Shown piece by piece: positions 10,086 through 20,418 of a stretch of DNA of 64,000 bases (position 1 is its first letter; each line of letters starts with the position of its first letter). Source of the stretch: Aplectana chamaeleonis (Eukaryota; Nematoda; Chromadorea; Rhabditida; Cosmocercidae); assembly GCA_029168955.1 (NCBI GenBank), contig JAPDOI010000373.1:124001-188000 (forward strand), in the 5' to 3' direction. The notes under the pieces were generated by a model. The model worked only from the letters and a program-made list of their open reading frames with translations. It did no database searches and was not told the DNA's origin. Position numbers and translations under genes: made by a program.

Positions 10086-11186
10086 CAGGGACTAACAAGG
10101 AAACTATTGTTAGTCAGCCTGGCCATTGCGCATGAAATGTACATCTCTAGAACCGTTGTTGACGTGGAATCCGATTACGATCTTTGCAGCTGCCTAAAAC
10201 CACTCTGCAAAAAAAAGTTATACGCGGTCTTCAAAGCCTGGAGGCAAGGTAAGGGGCGGTCCCATAAATTTTTTAGGGTGTTTTGAAAGAAAAATTTCAG
10301 ATTCGGCTCAAAGCTTGTTTTCCGGGTGTAGTTTATGGTGCAGAACACGAATCTGGAGTCTGTTTTTTGAAATTCTGAAGTTTATTTTAGGTTACGGTAC
10401 ATACCATGCCATTTAGGCGGCAAAACCTACCTTAGTATTTTGGAGATCGACAAATGGACATTAAATCCGTTTTCACCCCCGGCTACAAATTTTTTGAGTC
10501 AAATCTGAGACTTTGAGTGAACTAACGTACACCCATATGTAATCTACCTTAATCTACCGAAAATCAATGAACTGACCCCAGATTCGTGCTCAGCACTCCA
10601 AATAGCCCTCAGAGAAACAATTCGAGCCAAATTTATCGTAGCACTCCAAAAATCGTCAAAAGTCGGGATTTGCCATAATTTTTTTTCTCGATGGGAAGCT
10701 TTGAACGAATCAAGTCGAAAACTCCGGAAAATCGACAAATAAATCACAGATGTGTGATCAACGAGCCAAACAACCCACCTGGGAGGATTTTAAGTCAAAT
10801 CTGGAACATTTTTGAAGCGATTCCAGAGCCTTGTAATTGGCATAAATAAACATCCAACCGTCCAAAACGAAAATCGTTTTAAAACTATCAGTCTGCACAA
10901 AATTCAGAAAATGTGCCTTCACCCAAACTTAGCTCAGGGGTGTAGTTTTGAGCGCTGAGCACAATCATTATGTCCGTTTACGGATTTTCCAGAGAATAAT
11001 GCGCGTTTTGGAAGGTGCAATAGGTGCGAAAATCTGGCGAAAAACGCCTAAAACTTTTTCTCAGAGTGGGCTTAGGCAGCTGCGAGGATCACAATCAGAT
11101 TCTACGTCCAAAACGGTTCTAGAGAAGTACATTTCATCCGGAACGGCCAGGCTGACTAATAGTAGTACCCTTGTAAGCAGTCCCAG
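10086..11186. mobile_element. TIR DNA element, non-autonomous (about 1.1 kb)
   Basis: Long inverted ends of about 100-130 bp: the left arm at 10086-10215 and the right arm at about 11050-11186 pair over words such as TTAGTCAGCCTGGCC and ATGAAATGTAC. The interior is related, in opposite orientation, to the element at 32.3-33.3 kb. The short open frame at 10020-10286 is the left arm, not a gene. Confidence 0.7.
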
Positions 11187-12109
11187 CTCGAATATTATCC
11201 TGTTCCGATAATATTTGGCGGTGCGTGAAGGCCACAACTGCGCACTGACGGGAGTGATGCTCGGACCTCTCGATGGGTAAAATTTTCACTTAGGTCCTAA
11301 TTTCTTCTGACCTTTTCCTCATGATAGGAACAAGCTCAAAACGACGCGCTCAACTCGCGATGCTGAGCAAAGAACAATTAGGGCAAAATTGGTGCTCTTC
11401 TCTGCGTTGTCACCTTGGGGTAGATCTCATATCATATCAAATATCGCAGAACTGCAAATTTTGCACTAAAAAAAGCGCAGAGCTCTAGGTTTCCTCGGTC
11501 TCCCATATTGTTTTTTTTTTCACCGAAACAGAAGAAGAATTATCCTGATAGAAGAGTGTGACTGAGCACTAATGAAGGCATCAAGATCAGAGGTGTGCTG
11601 TTAATTTTTTCGGCAAATACGAAAAAAACGGTAAATATGGTGAAGTTTCTGGGTCTCGATTTATCTTTATATTACGTGCAACCGAACGATTTTCATAGAA
11701 CCGTCATGTAAGTACAAATGTAGAATCACATATTTGGCAAGGTGAACTTCTTGGTCAATGACGCCTAGCATCGAATTGCCAATATACTACAAGAACTGAC
11801 ATCCCGAAATTCTCGATACCCAATAATCTTTGACTTTTGAGACGGGGTTCGCTGTGAAACATTTTTAACTTTGCCGTACTGTGGACCACTTCGAATAATC
11901 TCCTTGGCAACAGTATCGGAAAAAACCAGTAAGAAACTGGTGAGAATAATATGAAACGCCTCAATTTTGAGAGTGATGGAGCTCATAGCTCTTCCCAAAC
12001 ACGATCTCTCCTTTCCACCCAAAACCTGTAGTTTGAAATGCAACACGCATTTGACTCGATTCATGTTCTAAACGTTCAGATAAGCGATGGGTACGACTTA
12101 GCTCAAATG
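11187..12109. other. No gene recognised
   Basis: AT-rich intron sequence with short homopolymers. No domain, terminal repeat or array was seen. Confidence 0.4.
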
Positions 12110-12700
12110 AAGGAGTCAAGATCTATTTTAAAAATGCAAATGTTAGAACATTAAAAGGAAATTTAAAAAGTATCCTGAAAGAAAACGTGGAAATCAGTAG
12201 CGTGGAAATGCTCACAAGAGTGGTCACTGTGAGTCGTAATAGGGTTTACTCACGGAAGCCATGCGAGAAATGGGACCAGTTAGCCAAAAAGTTACTCAAG
12301 TTTGATCGGTCAAATTTTCGGTAAATTCCGAGATTGAGTCGGTAAATCAAAATTTACCGAAAAATACCGGTAAATCCGAAAAATCGGTGAATGCACAACC
12401 CTGATCAAGATCTGTTTTTGAGAAGCCAAACGCAAAAACATGAAAAGTTCTATGAAGGAAAGACACGGAAATCAGTAGCGTGAGAATGCTAAAAAAAGGT
12501 GGTTCAATGCGGGTCGAAATAGGGTTTATTCATTCAATTAAGGCAAGAAATGAATCGATTTAGCGAAAAAAAGTTGCATAAGTTTGATGTTTAGAAATGT
12601 CGGTAATTTCGAGATTAGGTCGGTAAATGGGTTAATCAGAATTTACCGAAAACTCCCGGTAAATCGGTAAGGCGGTAAACGGTAAGTGCACACTCCTGGT
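12110..12700. repeat. Tandem duplication with ATTTACCG/CGGTAAAT arrays
   Basis: Two diverged copies of about 290 bp. Each contains GGAAATCAGTAGCGTG, then AATAGGGTTTA, and ends in several facing copies of CGGTAAAT and ATTTACCG, so each tail can form hairpins. Confidence 0.6.
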
Positions 12701-13286
12701 GGGAAGTCCGAGCGGAATTGCCATGCTTCACACCCCGTAGGCCAGCACCCTGGTGTTCGAGTACTTTCCGCTTATTTCATGATTTCTTACATCAAGGAGC
12801 AACAAAAGGTGACGAATATGTTTCGAGAAGATCTTGATCTAATATCGCTCGCGGCGGGTTTATATTCACCAAACGGATCCAATTTTTCCTATTTTCAGCA
12901 AAAAATCGAGAAGAGATGAAGATCGGTCGATTTAATGAGGCTGACTGACTAACGGTAGAGAAAAAAAATTGGTGAATAATCCCTTTTTCTAGGACTTGAG
13001 TACATTTCATATTGCAGAAGACAAGAGAAGCCAATGGCAGCTGCATCTATTCAAAATATGTTGTCAACCCTTCCCAAATTTCGCAATGTTCCGTTTCGCT
13101 GTCGGTCCAATCGAGCTGATTGATTAGCGTGGCGCCAACCCTCGACGTCTCCCGTTTCTCTCGTGGAAAACGAGAAGGCGGAGCTTTGCCGAAACGTCTC
13201 TCGTTCGCCCCGACGTGGCAGAAAAAAAAACGGTTCGGCCATCGGTCGAATCGAAATGGTGCCTGAGTAGGCGCCTCTCACTCTGT
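12701..13286. other. No gene recognised; partial TIR sequence near 13.26 kb
   Basis: No coding domain. At about 13240-13270 a GGTGCCTGAGTAGG word resembles, inverted, sequence near 9345. Confidence 0.35.
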
Positions 13287-13810
13287 CTCACACACTCGAG
13301 GGGGTCGGTGGCCGGTTGAGAGGAGTTAAACAGGTAGCGTGCTCCCGCTCGAAACGAAAAAAGGGGCGGGCAAGGCCCGAAAACTCCCCCATTCATGCCG
13401 AAAACTCCGCGTGTCAACCTCCCACCGACCCTACAATGACACGTCATCCTTGACCCGTTCACACCGAAAGCTCTGCCTTATCACCTCCCACCGACCACTC
13501 AGTGGGACGTCACACCCACGTGTTTACACCGAAAGTTTCGCCTAATCACTCACACACTCGCGGGGGTCGGTGGCCGGTTGAGGGGAGTTGAACAGGTAGC
13601 GTGCTGCCGCTCGAAACGAAAAAAGGGGCGGGCTAAGCCCGAAAACTCCCCCATTGATGCCGAAAACTCCGCGTGTCAACCTCCCACCGACCCTACAATG
13701 CCACGCCACAGTTGACCCGTTCACACCGAGAGCTCTGCCTAATCACCTCCCACTGACCACTCAACGTGGCGTCACACCCACGTATTTACACCGAAAGTTT
13801 CGCCTGATCA
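13287..13810. repeat. Tandem repeat, two 261-bp units
   Basis: Units start at about 13287 and 13548 with TCACACACTCG and run through GGGGGTCGGTGGCCGGTTGA to ACACCGAAAGTTTCGCCT. The same unit occurs once inside the TIR element at 8.7-9.3 kb, so this is a tandem-expanded relative. Confidence 0.8.
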
Positions 13811-14190
13811 CCTCCCACAGACCACCACTTACCACTCCGGCAGTCGCGGGCGTCAGTGGCAGGTCAAGAGGCAGCATTGGCGATTCAATCTGCCACCGAC
13901 GCCCGCCAGAGCGTCGATATTCCGAATGTCAACCATGAGAAGCACAAACACTTCACATCCAAGCGCAGCGTACACATTGTGGGTTGCCATTTCCGCGCTC
14001 TACACAGAGTATCAGAGAAAAACAGTGCATACACTGCAACACGTCGCCCAGAAAACTCCGCCACATATGAAGCATCACCACGAAAACTTCGGCAGTTATG
14101 AGTCATGCCGAAACCTCCGCCGATCAGCCGCATCGGATCAATTTCATTCGGAAAGGGGCGTTTTAACTTGCCACCGACCCCCGCGATTGC
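13811..14190. mobile_element. Right part of the 8.7-kb TIR element family
   Basis: Collinear with 8990-9325 and ends with the same CCCCCGCGATTGCCTGAG terminus. The left terminus of this copy is degraded before 13287. Confidence 0.6.
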
Positions 14191-14401
14191 CTGAGGTGTA
14201 TTCGATCAAAAAGCCTTCCTAAAGGGGTATCTAGGACCACAGTAAATAACGGATGCACAAAATAACTATCAGAAGAAAATGTAGCTCAATTAAGAAATTG
14301 GTGAGCCGGCATCGAATTTTTTTTCAGTCTTAATTGGGTTTTGGCTACGTTTTCGTTCCCGCGTATCAGAAGGCCTCATAAAAAAGGTTCCACAATACGT
14401 A

Positions 14402-14672
14402 CTGTGCTTCTCTGGGCCAAATTCCGGTCCGCAATTGCGTCTCGACACGCTTTGCGGCCGCACGCGCTCGAGACAATCGACTTTCCAGCGCCGAAGCCGA
14501 TTCGATGTGGCTTTTTTATACAGTTTTCTCCGATTTCGCTTAGTTTCCAGTTTCCAAAACCCACCTAGAGTCAAAAAAATCGGCGGCTGCGGCGCTGTAA
14601 ACTCGGAAGCGCGCGGCCGCAAAGCGTGTCGAGACGCCTTTGCGGACCGGAATTTGGCCCAGAGAAGCACAG
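14402..14672. mobile_element. CTGTG-type MITE (271 bp), copy 1
   Basis: Terminal inverted repeats of about 65-70 bp starting CTGTGCTTCTCTGGGCCAAA, flanked by TA on both sides (14400-14401, 14673-14674). The interior has a GCGGCCGC-containing arm. A second copy lies at 38035-38313. Confidence 0.85.
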
Positions 14673-14767
14673 TATTACTGTCATCTAGCTGGTCCTCATG
14701 AACTACATCTCAACCTCTGTTACATGACACCTTTGGAAGTCCGCATGTGCTTTTCGTAGCAAACCTG

Positions 14768-14768
<1 letters not shown>

Positions 14769-14836
<68 letters not shown>
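14769..14836. repeat. (AC)n microsatellite
   Basis: Uninterrupted AC dinucleotide run of about 68 bases. Confidence 0.98.
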
Positions 14837-15634
14837 GTTAATGCGACTTATTATTATTACAAAGACATTAAGGTTCAATATTTCTGTTGTTGGCTGATTT
14901 TTTAGAAAACAGGAAACAGAAAGGCCAAAATATCCAGCTATTGGAAAACAGAAAGTTCCGCATCTCCCTGTTTCAAAGGATGCTATTCTATCTCCTTTCT
15001 AGTTATCACTCATTGTTTGACTGTGTGTATAGTCTATTTTACCAAAACGTGCATGTCTACAGACGAAGCACAAGCAGTCGGTTGGAGGTCAATTCGCATC
15101 AACCTCATTGTGATTCGACCGCTGCCCCTCAATCGGTGGCGAGCGTGTGGCACCGAGTACTGTGCATATCGATCTTCAACCGACCGCTTCCGCTTCGTAT
15201 GCAGAGTATACGTTTTGGTAAACTAGGCTGTACAATTGATTTTTTAAGTAGGAGATTGAATGCAATTTCGCGTTAAATGGAGCCGGATTTGTCAACGACA
15301 AACCCTTGGGCTGGACCGGGTTTGTGAGTAAAACATACCCCTAACTCAAGGGTTTATCGTTCAAGAATACGGTCTCAGAATGCAATCATTAGCTCCGGAT
15401 ACGGTAAGGTGGGCTACTGCCAATGACAACTGGACCAACTGTTGGCTTCAGTGTCTTATGTCAGCTTGATGTGATGTCGTCTCAGAAATAGGTGCAGAAA
15501 GGAAAAATTCAATGAACATCTTGCTAAACGTGAATTTTCTACCTTAGTGCATTTTTGAAAGTCCCAAACTTCACGTAGGTGTTTTTTAAAGTTTGGTCGC
15601 GTCAACTGCCATTCCTTACTAATTTTTTTTTCAG
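14837..15634. other. Distal part of set-4 intron 1, no element recognised
   Basis: No domain or clear repeat was found. It ends with a strong acceptor, TTTTTTTTCAG, at 15634. Confidence 0.4.
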
Positions 15635-15803
15635 GAAAAGGTACCTGAAGCAAGATGAACGGCTGCTGACCATGAGCGTAATGCGCCAGTTCCGGGAGAC
15701 AAATAACTTTGCTCAAGCATTGTTACAGTTCTTCTCGCTACGATCTGTGAAGGACTTCCTCAATCGTCTAGATATGCAGAAGCAAATCGAGTTCAGAGAC
15801 CAC
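15635..15803 (+). CDS. set-4: set-4 exon 2 (helical region before SET)
   Basis: Encodes residues 64-120. The acceptor TTTTTTTTCAG (15634) is a textbook nematode site; the exon opens with the G that completes an Arg codon split with exon 1 and ends in phase 0 at CAC before GTCAGT. The peptide is helical and basic: KRYLKQDERLL, then LRSVKDFLNRLDMQKQIEFRDH, matching the family region in which a short K-M-Q-E-K-L-F-K-E-H stretch precedes the first SET strand. Sequence conservation here is moderate in the family, so identification rests on position, phase and the MQKQIEFRDH block. Confidence 0.85.
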
Positions 15804-16156
15804 GTCAGTTTTCGAGTTTGAACTACGTAGCTTTCTTCAGTTATTCTCAGCTTTTTACTATCTATTCGGATTTTGGCAGCAGCTGTGAGGCGGCCGATAA
15901 TTTCGGTGAGACTCCTCTCCCAAGACCCCGACTCGGTGGCGTTTTCGGTGATTTGCTCAGATCTTCCGGTGTGATTAATCACGCCCAGTGATATATATAT
16001 TTATTACACAAGTTTACACTCATGTGAAAGAAAAAAAGAAAAAAAATGAGACAAAAAAAACAACCTCAAACGAAGTAGTCAAAGGCGTAAACATTGTAAC
16101 CAACTGGAACGAACAATAGTCAAAAGAGAAGAGCAGGATTTCGAGTAATCCAAGCG

Positions 16157-17077
16157 CTACGGAGGGATACTCGGCTGCTCCCCAAGAGCCAGTTTTACTC
16201 GTACCAAGTTTTTGAAGGCACCAAATTCGACAGGAATATTATCATTTCTACTGAGATCCTCGAATAATGGAATAACCCTATTCCTGAAAAAGCAGCGTCG
16301 ACATTCAAGGTTAGACACGGTGCGATGGAATTTTATCGGCCCTCCCCGAGTGACAGAGTCTCTCGTTCTTACGAAATCCCCAGGCCTTAGACCAAAGTTT
16401 ACGTTGAAAAGGATTCGATGGAAGAGAAATTGGTCATTTTTCTTCCTTCTAAGAGTCAGAGGCTCGAGACTAAAGAGTTCGTTTCTGTCAGCAGCGGAAG
16501 GCATTTGCCCATAGATAAAGCCATACTGTCTGATCAGAACTCTTCTAGTAAATTTGTTCTGTATCTTTTTCAATCTGTTTATATTCTTGAGTTTGGCGGG
16601 GTTGAAAACCGGGGTACCGTACTCGAGTAGAGGCCTTACATACGTGGTATAAGCATTGATAAGCACAGATGGATTGCAAGTTGACAAACCTCTAAAAATA
16701 TTATTCATAGCAAAAGTTGCTTTCTTCGCGATAGATTCACAGTGCTTATCGAAACTCAGACTTGTAGTAATAATGAACCCTAGATCAGTTATTTCATCAA
16801 CTTCCTGGATCTGACAACCATCGGCAATATATTTACTGTTAGCATTGCTATGACCCAAGTGGAGAACCTTCGTCTTAACCTTTGCCAATGGGAGATTCCA
16901 ATCACGAGACCAAGTACTAACAATGTCAATAGACTGCTGCAGTAAGATACAATTCTCTGGTTGGGAGACGTCCAGGTAGATCTTGATATCGTCCGCAAAT
17001 GCACTGAAACCGGTGCCACAGGAACCGATAAGACCGGCGATTTCGTGAGTGTATATGTTGAAAAGGATGGGAGACAA
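16157..17077 (-). CDS. CR1-like reverse transcriptase, C-terminal part
   Basis: 306 residues. It begins at the LSPILFNIY segment of motif B and contains the catalytic box FSAFADDIKIY near residue 27, then LGFIITTSLSFDKHC and RPLLEYGTPVF of the thumb. It is in a different frame from the upstream part because a run of C (plus strand 17080-17085) has lost one base or gained two. The homopolymer makes sequencing error possible. Confidence 0.85.
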   Translation of the reverse strand: MSPILFNIYTHEIAGLIGSCGTGFSAFADDIKIYLDVSQPENCILLQQSIDIVSTWSRDWNLPLAKVKTKVLHLGHSNANSKYIADGCQIQEVDEITDLGFIITTSLSFDKHCESIAKKATFAMNNIFRGLSTCNPSVLINAYTTYVRPLLEYGTPVFNPAKLKNINRLKKIQNKFTRRVLIRQYGFIYGQMPSAADRNELFSLEPLTLRRKKNDQFLFHRILFNVNFGLRPGDFVRTRDSVTRGGPIKFHRTVSNLECRRCFFRNRVIPLFEDLSRNDNIPVEFGAFKNLVRVKLALGEQPSIPP

Positions 17078-18921
17078 TACCCCCCTTGGGGCACACCGCT
17101 CAGGACTGGTCTTGGAATCGACCGAGAAGAGTCTATACTGACCGAGAACGTCCTATCAGTTAGGAATGAACGTATCCATGTAACTATTCGAGGATGAATC
17201 CCAACCATCAAAAGTTTTTGCAACAACTTGTCATGGGGAACCTTATCAAAAGCTTTGGCAAAATCAAAATAGATAACGTCTACGCTCTTTCCATCGTCAA
17301 GAAGAGCTGTCCATTTATTAAGCGCTTCAATAGATGACGTCACAGTAGATTTACCTTTCTGGAAACCATGCTGGAAGGCAGAGATAACCTGATTTGATTC
17401 CAAATGAGTTACGATTCGTTTTTTGAGAATTTTTTCGAACAGCCGTGAGAAGATAGATGTTATACTGATTGGCCTGAAATTAGCAGGGTCAGTGAAAGGG
17501 GTTTTTTTTGGAATACTGGTAACAAACGATTGCCTCCATTTGAGGGGGACCTCTCCAGACATAAAGCTCAGATTGAAAATATACTCCAAAGGACCTGCAA
17601 TATCAAGAACGACCTGCTTGATGAAGCTAAGTGGTATGGCGTCGGGAGTCACAGAATTGGATGAAGGCCAGGCTAGAAGTTCCTTGATAATCTCGTCCTT
17701 GTGAAACCAACAGGAATCGGCCATAACGGCGAAACAATTGGAGACAGGTCGAGTATCCACCGGAGATGAGTCAGAAAACGACTCTTGAAAAACGTCCGCC
17801 AACAACTTAGCTTTATTCCCAGCATTCCTCACCAATGTGCCACCAGGGCTTTTAAGGACCCCAACACCTGGTTTTTCTCGGAGTTTAGAGTTGATGAATC
17901 TAAAGAAGGGTTGTTTATCATTTGACTCGACAGCTTTCTTCTCAATATGGTTATTATACTTCTTCAATTTCCGAGTAAAACGTTCACTGATACTTTTGAA
18001 CCGCTCCCAGACGTCAGCACAGTCGTGAATTTTAGCCAAACGCCAAGCATCAGATCTCAACCGCTCAAGGGCGGATAAGTGCGTTGGAAGCTTCAGTTTA
18101 CCACGGCAGCAAGGTTCAAGAGGAACGAAAGTATCAATGCAGTGATGGATAATAGAAAGGAAAAGCTCGTACTTTTCATCCACACTAGGAACAGTGCTCA
18201 GGGAACCAAACCAGTCAACATTTAGTAGACGGTTGCGAATAGCATCAATATTTGCTTTGCTGAAATTCCTTCTATACACCACGGGAGCATCCCGCCTTGG
18301 AAGATTTAATGCAAAATGAACGGTAGAGTGGTCACTGGAGCCCAACGGTGGAGATATGCTTAGAGAATTTACCATACAATTATCAATACACAAAACTAGG
18401 TCAAGAACATGACCACCACGGGTCGACGCCCTGACATATTGCTCAAGGCTATAACTCGAGCACACAGTTAAAAAGCTTCTCGAGATGGAACTCACATTGG
18501 CAAACTCAGATGGTTCATTCCAATTGACATCCGGGAGGTTAAAATCGCCTGTGATGATTGAAGGCCAGCAACAAGAAATAAGGTCGCCGATGGTATTATA
18601 CAGTTGCTCAGACAAGTTTGAAGTACAAGATGGTGTCCTGTACACAACTACAAAACGTATAGGTTTTAAATCAATTTCCAAGTCAGTGCAAAGGATTTCA
18701 TAAGCATCAGGGACGGACTCCTTATAGACAAGAACTGGACAAAAGAGCTTTCTAGCCATGAAAAGAACTCCCCCACCTTTTTTGCGAAGACGGTCAGACC
18801 TCAAAACCTCGTAATGCGAGCACCAGTCACCCAGTAGTGAGACCGACTCGACCCCACCGCATAACCATGTTTCAGTTAGAGAGATAATATCCGTGTCAAA
18901 CTTTTGGAGCACGAATTTCAC
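16789..18921 (-). CDS. CR1-like endonuclease plus reverse transcriptase, N-terminal part
   Basis: The 710-residue frame covers the APE endonuclease (LTETWL, RKKGGGVLFMAR, IITGDFNLPDVNW, LGSSDHSTVHF) over roughly residues 10-205, a linker, and RT motifs up to DVIYFDFAKAFDKVPH and LSGVPQGG at about residue 615. After this Gly pair the frame is wrong and about 95 residues are nonsense. The true continuation is the C-terminal part at 16157-17077. The first ATG is probably not the native start. Confidence 0.85.
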   Translation of the reverse strand: MKFVLQKFDTDIISLTETWLCGGVESVSLLGDWCSHYEVLRSDRLRKKGGGVLFMARKLFCPVLVYKESVPDAYEILCTDLEIDLKPIRFVVVYRTPSCTSNLSEQLYNTIGDLISCCWPSIITGDFNLPDVNWNEPSEFANVSSISRSFLTVCSSYSLEQYVRASTRGGHVLDLVLCIDNCMVNSLSISPPLGSSDHSTVHFALNLPRRDAPVVYRRNFSKANIDAIRNRLLNVDWFGSLSTVPSVDEKYELFLSIIHHCIDTFVPLEPCCRGKLKLPTHLSALERLRSDAWRLAKIHDCADVWERFKSISERFTRKLKKYNNHIEKKAVESNDKQPFFRFINSKLREKPGVGVLKSPGGTLVRNAGNKAKLLADVFQESFSDSSPVDTRPVSNCFAVMADSCWFHKDEIIKELLAWPSSNSVTPDAIPLSFIKQVVLDIAGPLEYIFNLSFMSGEVPLKWRQSFVTSIPKKTPFTDPANFRPISITSIFSRLFEKILKKRIVTHLESNQVISAFQHGFQKGKSTVTSSIEALNKWTALLDDGKSVDVIYFDFAKAFDKVPHDKLLQKLLMVGIHPRIVTWIRSFLTDRTFSVSIDSSRSIPRPVLSGVPQGGYCLPSFSTYTLTKSPVLSVPVAPVSVHLRTISRSTWTSPNQRIVSYCSSLLTLLVLGLVIGISHWQRLRRRFSTWVIAMLTVNILPMVVRSRKLMK

Positions 18922-19033
18922 ATCTCCGGTCTAATACGAAAAAAATCCACATGGAGTGATTGATGTTCGTTTGATGAGCCTCCATATGTCGACTCCACGG
19001 ATCCACCACGCGTAGGTTGAACATCTTAAATCA

Positions 19034-19037
19034 AAGT
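19034..19037 (+). repeat. Gypsy target-site duplication, left (AAGT)
   Basis: AAGT precedes the 5' LTR and is repeated at 26589-26592 after the 3' LTR. The intact family B copy near 175-182 shows a single AAGT. Confidence 0.85.
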
Positions 19038-19337
19038 TGTACCATTATCACGCCAATTGCCGTAGTTTTTGTACCATTATAACACTCATTGCCGTAGTTT
19101 TTGTTCATTTGTTGTGTTGTACCGTTTCCTTGTTATGACCTTGTATGTTTTTGATTGATTTGACCACCCTTGGAGATCGCCCGCGAGACGAGCCGTATAA
19201 AAGACTGTCTATGATACCGACTAGAACCTTTTCTTCTTCTTTTTTAGCCCTTGTTTACCTCCGCTCTTGTCATATTTGTTTACTCATAAATCGCTGACTA
19301 CTCGACTCTCCGTTCATCAAGCCGTGAACTCGGAACT
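19038..19337 (+). repeat. 5' LTR
   Basis: 300 bp, beginning TGTACCATTA. Contains a TATAAAAG box at 19196-19203 and a T-rich tract downstream. Differs from the 3' LTR at eight sites. Confidence 0.92.
19196..19203 (+). promoter_or_regulatory. LTR TATA box
   Basis: TATAAAAG in the U3 region, identical in the 3' LTR. Predicted Pol II promoter of the element. Confidence 0.7.
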
Positions 19338-19355
19338 TGGGGGCCGAACCGAACT
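19338..19355 (+). other. Candidate primer-binding site
   Basis: TGGGGGCCGAACCG follows the LTR directly; TGG complements a tRNA CCA end. The tRNA was not identified. Confidence 0.55.
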
Positions 19356-19595
19356 TCGGCAGGATTGGTAACGTGCGCTCGTAGCCACAATATCGATCCT
19401 TGAAATAAAAGTGCGCTCATAGCCACTTCTGAGAGCAGACGAGAATCAATCGATAATGTGCGCCACTGGCCACAGATTATAACGCGCCAAAGGCCGTTTG
19501 AATTAACGAATCGAGAGCACAGTCGATATTGTAGTTGAGTTTGTTGTATAGGCGCAGTGTGCATAATCGCCTGAAAGGAAAATATCAGTCAAGAA

Positions 19596-20120
19596 ATGTC
19601 ATCGATTTCAGAATCAATGAGTGGTCACAACGACTGTGGAGATGACAACATGGAAAAGTCAGCCGCGACAGCGCCGATCGATGGTGACAAGAAGAAGGAA
19701 ACCAATGAGGTAGGAATGATCTATGTCAAAAGTGAAGAACAAATTAAAGATCTGATGAAAAGCATAGATTTCATTAGGATAGCGTGCGATACTGAAGTGA
19801 GCAAGGCATTCAGGCTAGGGGATCCTAGGAAAGATATTGTTATAGAGACCATACAAAAACAAAGCAAGGTGGTAGTGGAAAAGGTTAACCAACTAGTTAG
19901 TGATTTGCTGGTAAATCAAAGCGGAGGTCAGGAAATGTTAAAGAGTACAGAAAATAAAGAACTCTATACTCTCCTGAAAGTCGCCAATATTTCAACTATC
20001 TCAGAACTAGAATCTTTGTTGGAACGAAAGGCTGAACAACACGAATTCATTGCCCAGTTATGCCGGATTGCCAAATGTGAAGTACCTCCAACAAAAATGG
20101 AGAGAAACAAGACAAGCTAA
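19596..20120 (+). CDS. Gypsy gag, N-terminal part
   Basis: 174 residues, acidic and helical, starting MSSISESMSGHND about 260 bp after the LTR. No named domain is visible. The C-terminal end of this frame (about 20050-20120) overlaps a second frame that continues with a coiled-coil-like stretch (NNELQIQVDNLTSKVKKMG) to 20316, then a third short stretch in the first frame to about 20420. Alternating frames indicate indels or programmed shifts in gag. Confidence 0.65.
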   Translation: MSSISESMSGHNDCGDDNMEKSAATAPIDGDKKKETNEVGMIYVKSEEQIKDLMKSIDFIRIACDTEVSKAFRLGDPRKDIVIETIQKQSKVVVEKVNQLVSDLLVNQSGGQEMLKSTENKELYTLLKVANISTISELESLLERKAEQHEFIAQLCRIAKCEVPPTKMERNKTS

Positions 20121-20316
20121 TAATGAATTGCAAATTCAGGTTGACAACCTTACGTCAAAGGTCAAGAAAATGGGTAAACCGAGACAGCAACATCTGTTCA
20201 GCAGCGATGATACAGCCGACGAGGCCGATATGGACACAGGTAGGAGGTTATTAGACAGAGGAAATAAAGATTCAAAATTTTCCGAAAACAGGCAATTCAA
20301 AGGATGTCAACTTTAG
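20050..20316 (+). pseudogene. Gypsy gag, middle part in shifted frame
   Basis: 88-residue frame carrying heptad-like Leu/Val spacing (ELQIQVDNLTSKVKKM) followed by an acidic tract SSDDTADEADMD. It joins the N-terminal gag frame by a one-base shift between about 20080 and 20110. Probably part of the same polyprotein. Confidence 0.5.
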
Positions 20317-20418
20317 GACACCCATTATGGTCGATCGAACGAAGATGCGCCGGACTGGATCCACAGGCACTCATGGCATACGCACAAGCACAGCTTAAGC
20401 AATCAAAAAGAACTTCCG

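Larger units (their letters stand above)
15990..18935 (-). mobile_element. CR1-like LINE, nearly complete (-)
   Basis: Antisense in set-4 intron 2. It covers endonuclease and reverse transcriptase, and a 3' UTR ending near 15990 in AATAAATATATATAT. An in-frame stop directly precedes the first endonuclease codons, so the 5' end is truncated near 18935. One frameshift breaks the protein. Confidence 0.85.

Noticed and set aside
10020..10286. 88-codon frame with a signal-peptide-like LLLVSLAIA segment and a donor-like end
   Set aside because: It coincides with the left terminal inverted repeat of the 10.1-11.2 kb element; the same sequence recurs inverted at 11.05-11.19 kb.
15804..15990. Candidate set-4 exon after TTATTCTCAG at about 15850
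   Set aside because: The translation does not resemble the SUV4-20 SET start, and a far better exon with correct phase exists at 31656-31768.
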